DNA from: an uncultured Chitinophagales bacterium
GTDB taxonomy: Bacteria; Bacteroidota; Bacteroidia; Chitinophagales; UBA2359
Assembly: GCA_937951415.1 (NCBI GenBank)
Contig: CALFBW010000112.1
Location: 1 to 64,000 of the forward strand
Reading direction: 5' to 3'
Length of the DNA stretch: 64,000 nucleotides
Part shown: piece after piece, positions 35,146 to 43,384 of the stretch
Position numbering within the stretch: position 1 is the first letter of the stretch
How the letters are laid out: the number at the start of each line of letters is the position of its first letter
Position numbers and translations under genes: made by a program
Notes under the pieces: generated by a model
Seen by the model: only the letters and a program-made list of their open reading frames with translations
What the model was told of the DNA's origin: nothing
The model's database searches: none

Positions 35146-35652
35146 ATGATATCAGAAAAAATGGAAAAAGCCCTTAACGAGCAGATTGCTATGGAAGGGG
35201 CGGCAATGCATAAATATCTTGCTATGGCATTGTGGTGCGACTCAGAAGGTCTTGATGGATCAGCAGAGTTTTTTTACGAGCAAAGCGATGAAGAGCGCAC
35301 GCACATGATGAAGTTCGTGCATTATGTACAAGATCAAGATGCTCGCGCGATAGTTCCTACTTTACAACAGCCACAAGGAGAGTACGAGAGTATTTACGAT
35401 GTTGTACAAAAGGCCTACGAAGGAGAACAAGCGGTGACCGCTTCCATTCACAACTTGGTCGATCTTGCCGAAAAGGACAATGATCGCCAGACCTGGACTT
35501 TCTTGCAGTGGTTTGTTACTGAACAATTAGAAGAAGAAGTACAAATGCGGAAACTGCTCGACAAAATGAAATTGATCGGCGTTGGCTCTAGAGCACTTTA
35601 TTACATTGATAAAGAATTCGCCACTATTCGTCCTGAAGAAGAAGCTGAATAG
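35146..35652 (+). CDS. ftnA: Ferritin
   Basis: Non-haem bacterial ferritin, a 24-mer cage storing iron as ferric mineral. 168 residues with the four-helix bundle. Ferroxidase ligands are seen in EQIAMEGAAMHKYLAMA (Glu near 17), the E-x-x-H pair in QSDEERTHMMKFVHYV, and the later glutamates in KAYEGEQAVTASI and FVTEQLEEEVQMRKLLDKM. GVGSRALYYIDKEFA is the usual C-terminal helix. An ATG five codons in is an alternative start. The 149-bp upstream gap contains CATCTTTG (35040-35047), one mismatch from the -7 box. No Fur-like palindrome was recognised by eye. Confidence 0.94.
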   Translation: MISEKMEKALNEQIAMEGAAMHKYLAMALWCDSEGLDGSAEFFYEQSDEERTHMMKFVHYVQDQDARAIVPTLQQPQGEYESIYDVVQKAYEGEQAVTASIHNLVDLAEKDNDRQTWTFLQWFVTEQLEEEVQMRKLLDKMKLIGVGSRALYYIDKEFATIRPEEEAE

Positions 35653-35733
35653 AAGAGAAACTAAAATCTAAAAGGGTCTTTGAGGAATCCTCTAGATTGC
35701 TAGTGTAAGGTGGTAGCAATTTATAGGTATGAC

Positions 35734-35871
35734 TTAAAGTCCCTTTTTCTTATTGTTAAAAGAAGGACAATCACAATCTTTCTTGAATACAGTGCAGCTG
35801 CTGAAGCTCAGTGAGGCTACCAACAAAAGTCCAAGCAAAAAACGCGGCTTAAATATCCAGTGATTTTTCAT
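35734..35871 (-). CDS. Tiny lipoprotein with CxCP motif, 45 aa
   Basis: The frame runs from ATG at 35871 to TAA at 35734. Residues 1-25 are a lipoprotein signal sequence (basic start, LLGLLLVASL, then SFSSC) with the lipidated cysteine at 26. The mature part is only 20 residues: CTVFKKDCDCPSF followed by NNKKKGL. Its motif C-x2-FK-x-DCDCP is shared with the adjacent gene (CAAFKHSKCDRCPEW), so the two are tandem paralogs 10 bp apart. Cysteine pairs suggest metal binding or disulfides; function unknown. Small lipoproteins of this shape are scattered in Bacteroidota genomes. Confidence 0.65.
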   Translation of the reverse strand: MKNHWIFKPRFLLGLLLVASLSFSSCTVFKKDCDCPSFNNKKKGL

Positions 35872-35881
35872 AATTCGTGCT

Positions 35882-36064
35882 TTACAAATTCTCTTGTAAT
35901 GATTCTTCGATCGAACATTGTTCGGTCATCGATTGATCTTGTTCCACTGAGGTCCATTCGGGACAACGATCACATTTACTGTGCTTAAAAGCAGCACAAC
36001 TACTGCTAGTCATCAAGACTGAAGCTAGCAAAATAACGAGAACAGAAGAAATTCTATTTTTCAT
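35882..36064 (-). CDS. Small cysteine-motif lipoprotein, 60 aa
   Basis: The ATG at 36064 is preferred over an in-frame GTG at 36079. A lipoprotein signal (1-22, ending MTSSSC) puts the lipidated cysteine at 23. The mature protein starts CAAFKHSKCDRCPEWT and continues with an acidic, glutamine-rich tail containing one more cysteine (TEQCSIEE). It shares the FK-x-C-x-CP core with the 45-aa neighbour immediately downstream, and the pair is probably one transcript. It converges with the ferritin gene and is divergent from the glycosyltransferase gene. Confidence 0.68.
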   Translation of the reverse strand: MKNRISSVLVILLASVLMTSSSCAAFKHSKCDRCPEWTSVEQDQSMTEQCSIEESLQENL

Positions 36065-36140
36065 AAAGGGCTTTTCCACTTATTTTAACGTCGAAGAATC
36101 GAAATTATGCGGACTCTAAGTACGCTACAAATGTACGACT

Positions 36141-37226
36141 ATGCCTGCTTCTGCGCACATTTTGCTTTGCGCCCTCAATTGGGGGCTTGGTCATGCTGCT
36201 CGCTGCATTCCAATTGCGCGAGAATTGCAGAAACAAGGAGCTAAAATCTTCTTAGCTTCTGACGGGGAAAGCTTGCAATTGTTTCGGCGCGAATTCCCTG
36301 AAGCAAAATGCTTCGAACTCCCTGCCTACCTTCCCCAATACGGTTCTAGAGGCTCATTCGAACTCGAAATGGCACTGCAAATACCCAAGTTCCTCAAAGC
36401 CATTCAAGCCGAAAAGAAGGTTTGCGCCCAAATCTGTGCTGAGCAAAACATCGACGCCATCCTTTCCGACAATCGCTGGGGTTGCCATCATTCCAATGTT
36501 CCCTCGGTGTTTTTGACGCATCAATTGTTCATTCGATTAAAGGGAAAATTGGGTTTTGCGGAAAAATTACTTTGGCAATGGCAAAAATTCCTGCTTCGAT
36601 CTTTTCAAGAACTGTGGATACCAGATTGGTCAGACCACCGTTCACTTTCCGCTGATTTGTCAAAAAACAGCAGGCTCCATTTCAAGCAAAAAATGCGGCA
36701 CTTAGGTCCTTTAAGTCGTCTAAATTCTGATAATAAAAGTGAAACACCTTATGACTTGTTGCTATTATTATCGGGCCCCGAGCCTCAACGAACGCATTTC
36801 GAAAGCTTGCTGTTAGAAGCAATGGTAGACATTAATAAAAAGAGCATTCTCGTTCGGGGAACGGAACATGCTCCGCCCCTTTTTTCCCCGCCAGCACACA
36901 TTGAAGTACGCGATTTATTGACTGGCGAGTCTCTAGAGCTCTTATTAAACAGTGCGTATTTCGTAGTAGCTCGATCGGGCTACAGCACCATTATGGATTT
37001 GTGCAAATTGCAAAAACCGGCATTGCTCATCCCCACGCATGGGCAAACGGAACAAGAATATTTGGGCGAACGCTTAAGCAAGCTTGGATTTTGCTTCAGT
37101 CAAAGTCAAGAAAAATTAGACATCGAAAAAGCCCTCTCTGAAGTTGAATCTCTGAAAGGGTTTCCAGCATTAGAGAATGATCATTTATTAGAAAAAGAAA
37201 TCACTGCGTTTCTTACTGAACTTTAG
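36141..37226 (+). CDS. MurG-like glycosyltransferase (GT-B fold)
   Basis: 361 residues. The N-terminal motif LLCALNWGLGHAARCIPIARELQKQGA is the GxGHxxR loop of GT-B enzymes related to MurG/MGDG synthase. The C-terminal half has the nucleotide-sugar site region LLLLSGPEPQR, IEVRDLLTGESLELLLNSAYFVVARSGYSTIMDLCKLQKPALLIPTHGQTEQEYLGERL, which matches the GT28 C-terminal domain (RSGYSTIMD, P-x-x-GQTEQ). No signal peptide, so it acts on the cytosolic side. The acceptor is unknown; this family is frequent in Bacteroidota and is distinct from true MurG. Single gene, 78 bp before the phosphatase gene. Confidence 0.86.
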   Translation: MPASAHILLCALNWGLGHAARCIPIARELQKQGAKIFLASDGESLQLFRREFPEAKCFELPAYLPQYGSRGSFELEMALQIPKFLKAIQAEKKVCAQICAEQNIDAILSDNRWGCHHSNVPSVFLTHQLFIRLKGKLGFAEKLLWQWQKFLLRSFQELWIPDWSDHRSLSADLSKNSRLHFKQKMRHLGPLSRLNSDNKSETPYDLLLLLSGPEPQRTHFESLLLEAMVDINKKSILVRGTEHAPPLFSPPAHIEVRDLLTGESLELLLNSAYFVVARSGYSTIMDLCKLQKPALLIPTHGQTEQEYLGERLSKLGFCFSQSQEKLDIEKALSEVESLKGFPALENDHLLEKEITAFLTEL

Positions 37227-37304
37227 TGTCAATTTAAGCAGTTTGAGTTTTAGAAAATAAATAAGTGAGAACGAGCTACGAGAACTCCCTTATCTTTAAG
37301 CAAC

Positions 37305-38357
37305 ATGAAAAAGTCTTTCCTTTTGTTTCTAGTGATGGCAGGATTATGGTCTTGTCAAGCGAAGAAACCCCTTAAGAAAAATATTCAGGCGCGCAGTTTT
37401 GATCGCAGTCAACGCATGGATGTATTGGCATTTGGCTCTTGTAATAAACACGACAAAAAGCAACCACTTTGGAAAAGCATTAAAGCACAGCAACCAGATG
37501 TTTGGCTGTGGCTGGGTGATATTATTTATGGCGACACAGAAAATATGCGCGAATTGCAGTCCTATTATTCCGCACAGAAAAACCAAGAAGATTATCAAGA
37601 TTTTTTAGCCTCTGGTTGTGATGTAATTGGTGTGTGGGACGATCATGATTACGGCGTGAATGATGGAGGAGAAGAATATCCTTACCGTTCTGAAAGTAGG
37701 GATTTGCTTTTCGAATTTTTGGATGTTCCAGAAAATGACCCAAATCGCTTACACGAAGGAGCTTACAGCAGTCAGACCTACGGAAGCGGCAAGGAGAAAA
37801 CCAAGGTCATACTGTTGGATGCTCGTTATTTCAGAGATGAGTTGAAACCGAACAGGAGCTCGAAGCATCGTTACAAACCCAATAAAACGGGCGACCTTCT
37901 TGGAGATGAACAGTGGGCTTGGCTTGAAAAAGAATTAGCAGAAAGCGATGCGGCTATTCACATCATCGCCTGTGGAATACAAATGATTCCTTCGGAGCAC
38001 TATTTCGAAAAATGGTCAAATTTCCCCGCAGAACGCGAAAGGTTATTCCAATTACTAGGAGATGACAAAACCCCAGGCGTCATTTTATTAAGCGGCGATC
38101 GTCATGCAGGTGAATTGTCTAAAATGGATGTAAAAGGATTAGAATACCCTGTTTACGAACTGACTTCTAGTGGACTGACCCACTATTGGGATTTCGATGA
38201 AGACAAAGAACCCAATAAATATCGGGTCGGAAATCGAGTCGGAAATTACAATTACGGCTTGGTAAAGATTGATTGGTCAAAATCACCACTAGAAGCAGAT
38301 TTACAATTAAGAGGTCTTGGGGATGATTTGTATTGGAGTCAGCGAGTTAGCTTCTAG
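37305..38357 (+). CDS. PhoD-like phosphatase/phosphodiesterase lipoprotein
   Basis: 350 residues. A lipoprotein signal peptide puts the lipidated cysteine at 17 (GLWSC). The metallophosphatase core has AFGSCNKHDKKQPLW, WLWLGDIIYGD, GVWDDHDYGVND with its metal-binding aspartates and histidine, LLDARYFRDEL, and late GVILLSGDRHAGELSK. These are the motifs of the alkaline phosphatase D (PhoD) family, which releases phosphate from mono- or diesters outside the cell. It would sit on the periplasmic face or the cell surface. TATCTTTA about 14 nt upstream of the start is one mismatch from the -7 box. Confidence 0.9.
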   Translation: MKKSFLLFLVMAGLWSCQAKKPLKKNIQARSFDRSQRMDVLAFGSCNKHDKKQPLWKSIKAQQPDVWLWLGDIIYGDTENMRELQSYYSAQKNQEDYQDFLASGCDVIGVWDDHDYGVNDGGEEYPYRSESRDLLFEFLDVPENDPNRLHEGAYSSQTYGSGKEKTKVILLDARYFRDELKPNRSSKHRYKPNKTGDLLGDEQWAWLEKELAESDAAIHIIACGIQMIPSEHYFEKWSNFPAERERLFQLLGDDKTPGVILLSGDRHAGELSKMDVKGLEYPVYELTSSGLTHYWDFDEDKEPNKYRVGNRVGNYNYGLVKIDWSKSPLEADLQLRGLGDDLYWSQRVSF

Positions 38358-38459
38358 TTCATTTTAATAAATTGCTAATAATAATTATCCACATTTATTC
38401 TTATCTTGTTTATTGGCTTTTTTACAACCATGATATTTCTCTAATCTAAATAATAAACA

Positions 38460-39239
38460 ATGGACTTAAGTTCAATTCTACAAATGCTCGGCTTACCTGA
38501 GGGAGCTGGCTTAGATGATGTTAAAACAGCTTTTGAAGCCAAGAAAGCCGACTACGAAGCAGGCAATCTTGACGAAGGAGCCTTTGGAAAAATCAAAGAT
38601 GCGGTGGAAGCAGTTCTCGGTGGTGGTGGAATCATGGGTGCTGCTAGTGGCTTAATGGGAAGCTTAAAAGATGGTGCAGGAGATGCAGTTAGCGGACTGA
38701 CTGGCTTAGCTGGAGATGGTGTGGATGCCGTAAAAGGCGGCGCTGGAAGTGTTGTTGACGGTGCTAGTGATTTAGCAGACAGCGGAGTGGATGCTGTGAA
38801 AGGAGGACTGGGTTCACTCAAAGATGGCGCAGGTAGCGTGGTAGATGGTGCTAGTGATTTAGCAGGCAGCGGTGTGGATGCGGTAAAAGGTGGACTTGGC
38901 TCTCTAAAAGATGGCGCTGGAAGCGTGGTTAGCGGTGCAGGAGATTTAGCAGGTAGCGGAGTCGATGCTTTGAAAGGCGGAGTTGGTGCAGTTGCCGATG
39001 GCGTTGGAAATGTTGGTGGTAAACTTGCAGACGGCGTTGGTAGTGGCGTTGATGCAGTGAAAGGCGGTGTTGGTGCAGTTGCCGATGGCGTTGGAAATGT
39101 TGGCGGCAAATTGGCCGATGGTGTTGGAAACGCAGCAGAAGCTACAGGATCAGCAGTTTCAAAACTTCTCCCAATTGCAGCGGTAGTTATTTTTATCGCT
39201 ATTATTCTTTTCGTGCTAAGAACGATGGGAATCCTTTAG
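38460..39239 (+). CDS. Tail-anchored LEA-like glycine/alanine repeat protein
   Basis: 259 residues in three parts. Residues 1-55 are an acidic helical domain (GLDDVKTAFEAKKADYEAGNLDEG). Residues 89-224 consist of a 22-residue partial unit and four tandem 29-residue units built on DAVKGGLGSLKDGAGSVV followed by DGASDLAGSGV; the last two copies drift to GVGAVADGVGNVGGKLADG. Residues about 236-255 are a hydrophobic helix with only four residues after it, so the protein is probably tail-anchored. The repeats look like weakly amphipathic helices of the kind found in late-embryogenesis-abundant and apolipoprotein-like proteins. No signal peptide. Family and function are not recognised; desiccation or membrane protection is only a guess. 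A terminator follows. Confidence 0.8.
   Translation: MDLSSILQMLGLPEGAGLDDVKTAFEAKKADYEAGNLDEGAFGKIKDAVEAVLGGGGIMGAASGLMGSLKDGAGDAVSGLTGLAGDGVDAVKGGAGSVVDGASDLADSGVDAVKGGLGSLKDGAGSVVDGASDLAGSGVDAVKGGLGSLKDGAGSVVSGAGDLAGSGVDALKGGVGAVADGVGNVGGKLADGVGSGVDAVKGGVGAVADGVGNVGGKLADGVGNAAEATGSAVSKLLPIAAVVIFIAIILFVLRTMGIL
38724..39131 (+). repeat. Tandem 87-bp coding repeats in the LEA-like gene
   Basis: Four 87-bp units, each encoding 29 residues and starting GATGC(x)(G/T)T(A/G)AAAGG, follow a shorter 66-bp unit. Units 3 and 4 are nearly identical at the DNA level across the GTTGGTGCAGTTGCCGATGG segment, suggesting recent duplication or homogenisation. Confidence 0.85.
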
Positions 39240-39282
39240 TAGTTAAATGAAATATTAAGCAAATAATCATTGCTATTTTGTA

Positions 39283-39312
39283 GCCGATCTCTTTTAGAGG
39301 TCGGCTTTTTTT
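39283..39312 (+). terminator. Terminator of the LEA-like gene
   Basis: GCCGATCTC pairs with GAGGTCGGC (one G-T pair) around TTTTA, followed by eight T residues. Confidence 0.9.
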
Positions 39313-39327
39313 TACTAACCCTAAGCT

Positions 39328-41373
39328 GTGCGTTTTCTACTTTCCTTTATTTCGCTCCTTTTGTTTTCCGCCCTAGTTGGAGCACAAGATCTAGTGCCTT
39401 ACAACGGCTATGGATTTCGCGGACTTGACCTTACCAATGAACTTAGTACCGGCGGAACCACTTTTCTAGTTACTGGTTTTTCGAAAAGAGCCAACCTGTA
39501 CAAAAGCGCTACTGGAGATCTTGTTCAATCTTACGACACCGACCGATTTGCCCAGTTCTCGAAAAATGACGCATACGTAATAAGCAAAGCGAAAAATCAC
39601 TTAATAAAAGTCTTTGGCGTCGTTTCAGGTGAAGAAGTTTTTCGAGTGGATTTGCCTATGGGCGAAGAAATTGTTTCTTATGCCATCGATGATCAAAGCA
39701 AGCACATCGCCTATGCTTCTAAGAAAAAAACGAAAGGCAGTTTGACCGTTGTAAAAATTATCACAGGAGAAATTGTAGCAAAGTGGGATGCTGATTGTAT
39801 TGCTGAAGAAGGGCAGCTTGCATTTAGTCCTGACGGCAAACTTATTATTAGCGCTTGTAGTCGCGGTCGTGAATTGCGCGCCTATGCTATTTCGACTCAA
39901 AAGGATTATCTAATAAACAAGGAAGAGCCAGGACTGTATTTCGAAAAATTTACAATGAATTGGTCTAGCGAAAAACTGTATATCATAAGTGGATCCGACG
40001 CCATGAATCGCTACATCATTGTTTACGACCTTTTATCAAAAAAGCGCTTAAGTAAAAAGAAAATAAAGGGATCTTCAGGAGGAACAATAAAAACAGTTGA
40101 CTTAGACAAAGAGGAGAAAAATTTACTGGTATACAGTGATGAGTCGACTATAAATAAAATTTCCATTTCCAGTGGCACGATCAAAGAAAGCCATCCTTGT
40201 AGTCGTCTTAAATGCGGACCCTATCTTATCAATGGAAGAGAAATCATTCCTTATGCAGAAGAAAAAGCGCCTGCCTACAGCTTAACAGAAACCGGATACT
40301 ACTTACAGGGAATCGCATTTAGCCCCGACAGTCGTTTTATTATGTCGGGCAGTTATGAAGGAGCTGCCAAAGTAGTGGACCTAGAAAAAGGTGATGTGCG
40401 AAATTTCTATTACCGTGGCAAGAATACTGGTGAGATGACAGAGATCGCGATGAGCTACGAAGGAAAATACATAGGCTTAACAGGTATAGGTGGAACTTTA
40501 TGTCTTTACGATTACGAAACTGGTCGCGAACTTTTTCACTGGACGGACATGGGATTGTACACACACAAAATACAATTTAGTAAGGATAATAAATATGTAG
40601 CGGTACAAGGCAATGGTGCATATATTTACGAGCTAAGCAGCGGAAAATTGGTTTACAAATTCACCATTGAATATCCACAGGGCCTCGCTGCTGGTCCAGT
40701 TACTCAGCTAGCAGTTGACTTAGGCATTGAAAGTAGCGACAGCGCTTTTGTAGATTTCTGGACCAAGAACTATTTCAAGAATATGCAATTCTTGCAACAA
40801 AAAACGCAACAGTTAAATTACAGCGGATGGACGCATCATTGTTCGGAAGCAGGTATTTTATTCAAAAAAGGAAACGCCAATAATACGGGAATCACTCACC
40901 TTAGGTGGCAATCAGAATCAGCTATGATGACGCAAATCTATCCTTCTAGAGAAAGAGGTGTATTGGCAGATATTAACGAAGATAAAATCATAATCATTGC
41001 TGAGAGAGAATTGCGTTTACTTGACTTGGAAACCAATAAGCGTATTGAACAATTTGACTTTCCTGCTATTTCAAAAGACTATTACGGCTATTTTGCACTT
41101 TCACCAGATGGGCGATTTTTATTGTTTGGAAATCATGCAGATGATGCCTTGCTTTTGTATGATCTAGAAAAAAGAGAAGAAGTTTTTACGATTCATTACT
41201 ACAGAGACGAAAGAATGCAAAACCAATTTGCATGGGTAGCAAGAAATAAAAACAATGAATTTACTGGCAGTTCAAAAGCTGCGATCGAAGCTTATTTAAA
41301 GCGAATAGAAAAACTGCAAATTCAGGAATTGGATTGGAGCAAGGAGAATCCCCAAATGCTTCGAGTTCGTTAG
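39328..41373 (+). CDS. Secreted WD40-like beta-propeller protein
   Basis: 681 residues starting with GTG. Signal peptide 1-19 (ending VGAQ). The mature protein is a string of WD40/YVTN-like blades, recognisable by repeated segments such as LAFSPDGKLIISAC, IAFSPDSRFIMSGSYEGAAKVVDLEKG, GLTGIGGTLCLYDYETGRELFHW, QFSKDNKYVAVQGNGA and FALSPDGRFLLFGNHADDALLLYDLEKRE. No enzymatic domain is visible; these propellers usually mediate protein contacts. No T9SS sorting domain is seen, so it is probably periplasmic. It ends 25 bp from the convergent envC gene. Confidence 0.85.
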   Translation: MRFLLSFISLLLFSALVGAQDLVPYNGYGFRGLDLTNELSTGGTTFLVTGFSKRANLYKSATGDLVQSYDTDRFAQFSKNDAYVISKAKNHLIKVFGVVSGEEVFRVDLPMGEEIVSYAIDDQSKHIAYASKKKTKGSLTVVKIITGEIVAKWDADCIAEEGQLAFSPDGKLIISACSRGRELRAYAISTQKDYLINKEEPGLYFEKFTMNWSSEKLYIISGSDAMNRYIIVYDLLSKKRLSKKKIKGSSGGTIKTVDLDKEEKNLLVYSDESTINKISISSGTIKESHPCSRLKCGPYLINGREIIPYAEEKAPAYSLTETGYYLQGIAFSPDSRFIMSGSYEGAAKVVDLEKGDVRNFYYRGKNTGEMTEIAMSYEGKYIGLTGIGGTLCLYDYETGRELFHWTDMGLYTHKIQFSKDNKYVAVQGNGAYIYELSSGKLVYKFTIEYPQGLAAGPVTQLAVDLGIESSDSAFVDFWTKNYFKNMQFLQQKTQQLNYSGWTHHCSEAGILFKKGNANNTGITHLRWQSESAMMTQIYPSRERGVLADINEDKIIIIAERELRLLDLETNKRIEQFDFPAISKDYYGYFALSPDGRFLLFGNHADDALLLYDLEKREEVFTIHYYRDERMQNQFAWVARNKNNEFTGSSKAAIEAYLKRIEKLQIQELDWSKENPQMLRVR

Positions 41374-41398
41374 CAGCTAAGGCTTCTGCTTATCGTTT

Positions 41399-42622
41399 TT
41401 ACTTTTTCATCCAGCCCTCTGGATTCATTTTAGTGGTAGCTTTCCAAACCTCAAAGTGGACTTCACTTTTTCCCGTAGCGCCATCAGTACTTACTTGGCC
41501 AATGACTTCATTGGTGCTTACTTTTTGCCCTTTCGAAACCGTAACCGACGACAAATTGGAATAAACGGTAAAGTAGCTTCCATGCTTTACAATGATGGCT
41601 GACTGAAAACTTGGACTGTAAATAATCTGACTAATTACCCCATCAAAAACCACACGCACCTCCGAGCCCTGCGGGGTAGAAATATCAACGCCACTATTAT
41701 TTATTTTCACATTACTGGCTTCAGAATGCCTTCCAATTCCAAAGCGACCTGTAATTATACCCTTCTTTACCGGCCAAGGCAATTTCCCCTTATTATTCGC
41801 AAAATTTTTGGACAAGGCTTTTATTTCAGGCGTCTCCTTAAAAGAAGAACTAGGTTTATTTTTAGTTCCACTAGATGGAGTTTTGCTAGCTGCGTTAGCA
41901 ACAGCAATTTCCTTTTGAATGATGGACTTGATTTGCCCCTCTAATTGTTCGATGCTTACCCGCTTCTTATCAAGATCCGATTGCAGCACTCTTTCCTTCT
42001 TTTTTAAATCTGCAACAAGGCCATTCTTTTTCTTGGTTTCCACTAACAGCTTTTCGCCCTGCTCTGCCTCTGCGGCTAATAGCTCGTCTAGCTCCTTTTT
42101 TTGCTCTAGTAAATCCTTGTTTTTTTCCTCTAGCTTCTCTTGTGTCTTTCTGATTTTTTCAGCTTGCTGAATTCGATAATCATTGTAAAAACGCACGTAC
42201 TTCAGTCGACGATAGGCGTCGTTAAAACTATCGGCTGAAAAAAGAAAAAGCAGCAGACTTTGTTTACTTTTATTTTTATAGGCTTCTCGAAGGAGCTTAC
42301 CGTAATCTTCTTTGCTCTGAGTTAGCTCCACTTCTAGATAGAGAATCTCCACTTTATTGGAATCAATTTTCGCGTTAAGTGTGCTGGTTTCTTGTTGAAG
42401 TGTTTGAATCAGTTTGTTCCGATTCTCTAACTGCTTATTCAGAATACTTAATTCTCCCAGAGAGGTTTTTCGCTCTTTGGACACTTCCTTCAGCATTTTA
42501 GAAGTAAGCTTCAAATCTTCCTTAAGACGTGTTTTTTTAGACTCTAAAGATTTTACGTTTTGCCCATAAAAACTAAGAGTAATAAATAAGAGTAGAAATC
42601 CTATTTTAATTCTTCCGCTCAT
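41399..42622 (-). CDS. envC: EnvC-family murein hydrolase activator (coiled coil plus degenerate LytM domain)
   Basis: 407 residues. Signal peptide 1-20; long coiled coil (about 25-255, SLESKKTRLKEDLKLTSKML and later KEELDELLAAEAEQ-like heptads); then a peptidase M23/LytM domain (about 285-405). The zinc ligands of active LytM enzymes are replaced: the HxxxD histidine is asparagine (KINNSGVDI), and the HxH pair reads EVH (GKSEVHFEVW). It is therefore probably an amidase activator, as EnvC is in E. coli, not a hydrolase. It is last in a dut-TPR-DUF4292-EnvC cluster typical of Bacteroidota and overlaps the DUF4292 gene by 17 bp. Confidence 0.9.
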   Translation of the reverse strand: MSGRIKIGFLLLFITLSFYGQNVKSLESKKTRLKEDLKLTSKMLKEVSKERKTSLGELSILNKQLENRNKLIQTLQQETSTLNAKIDSNKVEILYLEVELTQSKEDYGKLLREAYKNKSKQSLLLFLFSADSFNDAYRRLKYVRFYNDYRIQQAEKIRKTQEKLEEKNKDLLEQKKELDELLAAEAEQGEKLLVETKKKNGLVADLKKKERVLQSDLDKKRVSIEQLEGQIKSIIQKEIAVANAASKTPSSGTKNKPSSSFKETPEIKALSKNFANNKGKLPWPVKKGIITGRFGIGRHSEASNVKINNSGVDISTPQGSEVRVVFDGVISQIIYSPSFQSAIIVKHGSYFTVYSNLSSVTVSKGQKVSTNEVIGQVSTDGATGKSEVHFEVWKATTKMNPEGWMKK

Positions 42623-43361
42623 ACTTGCTACTGGGCTTGAAAGGCATATTCAAAGGGCCTTCCGTAGCGACTTTTGAGAATTGCATTTCAAGGCTATAAT
42701 TCTTATCAGACTGCATTTCGTAACGTCGATCATTGGGAAATTTAGAACCATTGTCGATGGTTTCGTAGCTGTAGAAGTTTCCATTAATGGTTCCCTGTCC
42801 TCCCGCATCTTCCATAACCATTTGCGCAACAGTGTAGTCAGCATTTAAGAATAGAAATATCCCGTCGGCTGTTAAAGCATATTGATCGCCTTTGGTTTCC
42901 AATTTCTGGTAACCCTCTCGAACGAGCGCATTGCCTAAAATAATATTTTGCAAATCCGTGAAGTTTATCGGGTAATCAATGTACTCGTAAATTTCCTTGA
43001 ACGGTTTGTCGTAGTAATCTTTGTTGATTTTATCCATGACCTGAATACGGTCAGGAGTAATAAGGGCTCTGCCCACCTCTAGTTTTATACCAATATTGGG
43101 AGATACCGACATCCAAATGGCTTTATCTTTTTGCAGTCGATAATCAATAATAAGTCCTTGCTGCTTATCACCATCAACGAAATACTTGGCCTTAATTTTA
43201 CCGCTCATCCATTCGGGAGCCAATAAGTTCTCTTCCAACTTCTGCTCTGCGTAGCGGACAGTCTGTTTGTCTAGCTTTCCTGCGCCTTTGTTTTTGGTGG
43301 ATTTACAAGACGCCAATGTGCAGACACAAAAGAGTAAAAATATGATGCTAAAGTTTCTCAC
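42606..43361 (-). CDS. DUF4292 family lipoprotein
   Basis: 251 residues with a GTG start. The lipoprotein signal puts the cysteine at 19 (CTLASC). The mature part has APEWMSGKIKAKYFVDGD, KDKAIWMSVSPNIGIKLEVGRALITPDRIQVMDKINKDYY and a lipid-binding-like antiparallel sheet resembling LolA/LolB folds, as described for DUF4292. The conserved place between a TPR gene and an EnvC gene suggests an envelope-assembly role. It overlaps envC by 17 bp and follows the TPR gene by 23 bp, so all are probably one operon. Confidence 0.88.
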   Translation of the reverse strand: MRNFSIIFLLFCVCTLASCKSTKNKGAGKLDKQTVRYAEQKLEENLLAPEWMSGKIKAKYFVDGDKQQGLIIDYRLQKDKAIWMSVSPNIGIKLEVGRALITPDRIQVMDKINKDYYDKPFKEIYEYIDYPINFTDLQNIILGNALVREGYQKLETKGDQYALTADGIFLFLNADYTVAQMVMEDAGGQGTINGNFYSYETIDNGSKFPNDRRYEMQSDKNYSLEMQFSKVATEGPLNMPFKPSSKYERKN

Positions 43362-43384
43362 GGTATTTGGACTATAAGGAGTGC

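Noticed and set aside
38552-39109. 185-codon proline/threonine-rich open frame opposite the LEA-like gene
   Set aside because: Antisense shadow of the Gly/Ala/Val repeats; composition follows directly from the repeated codons on the other strand.
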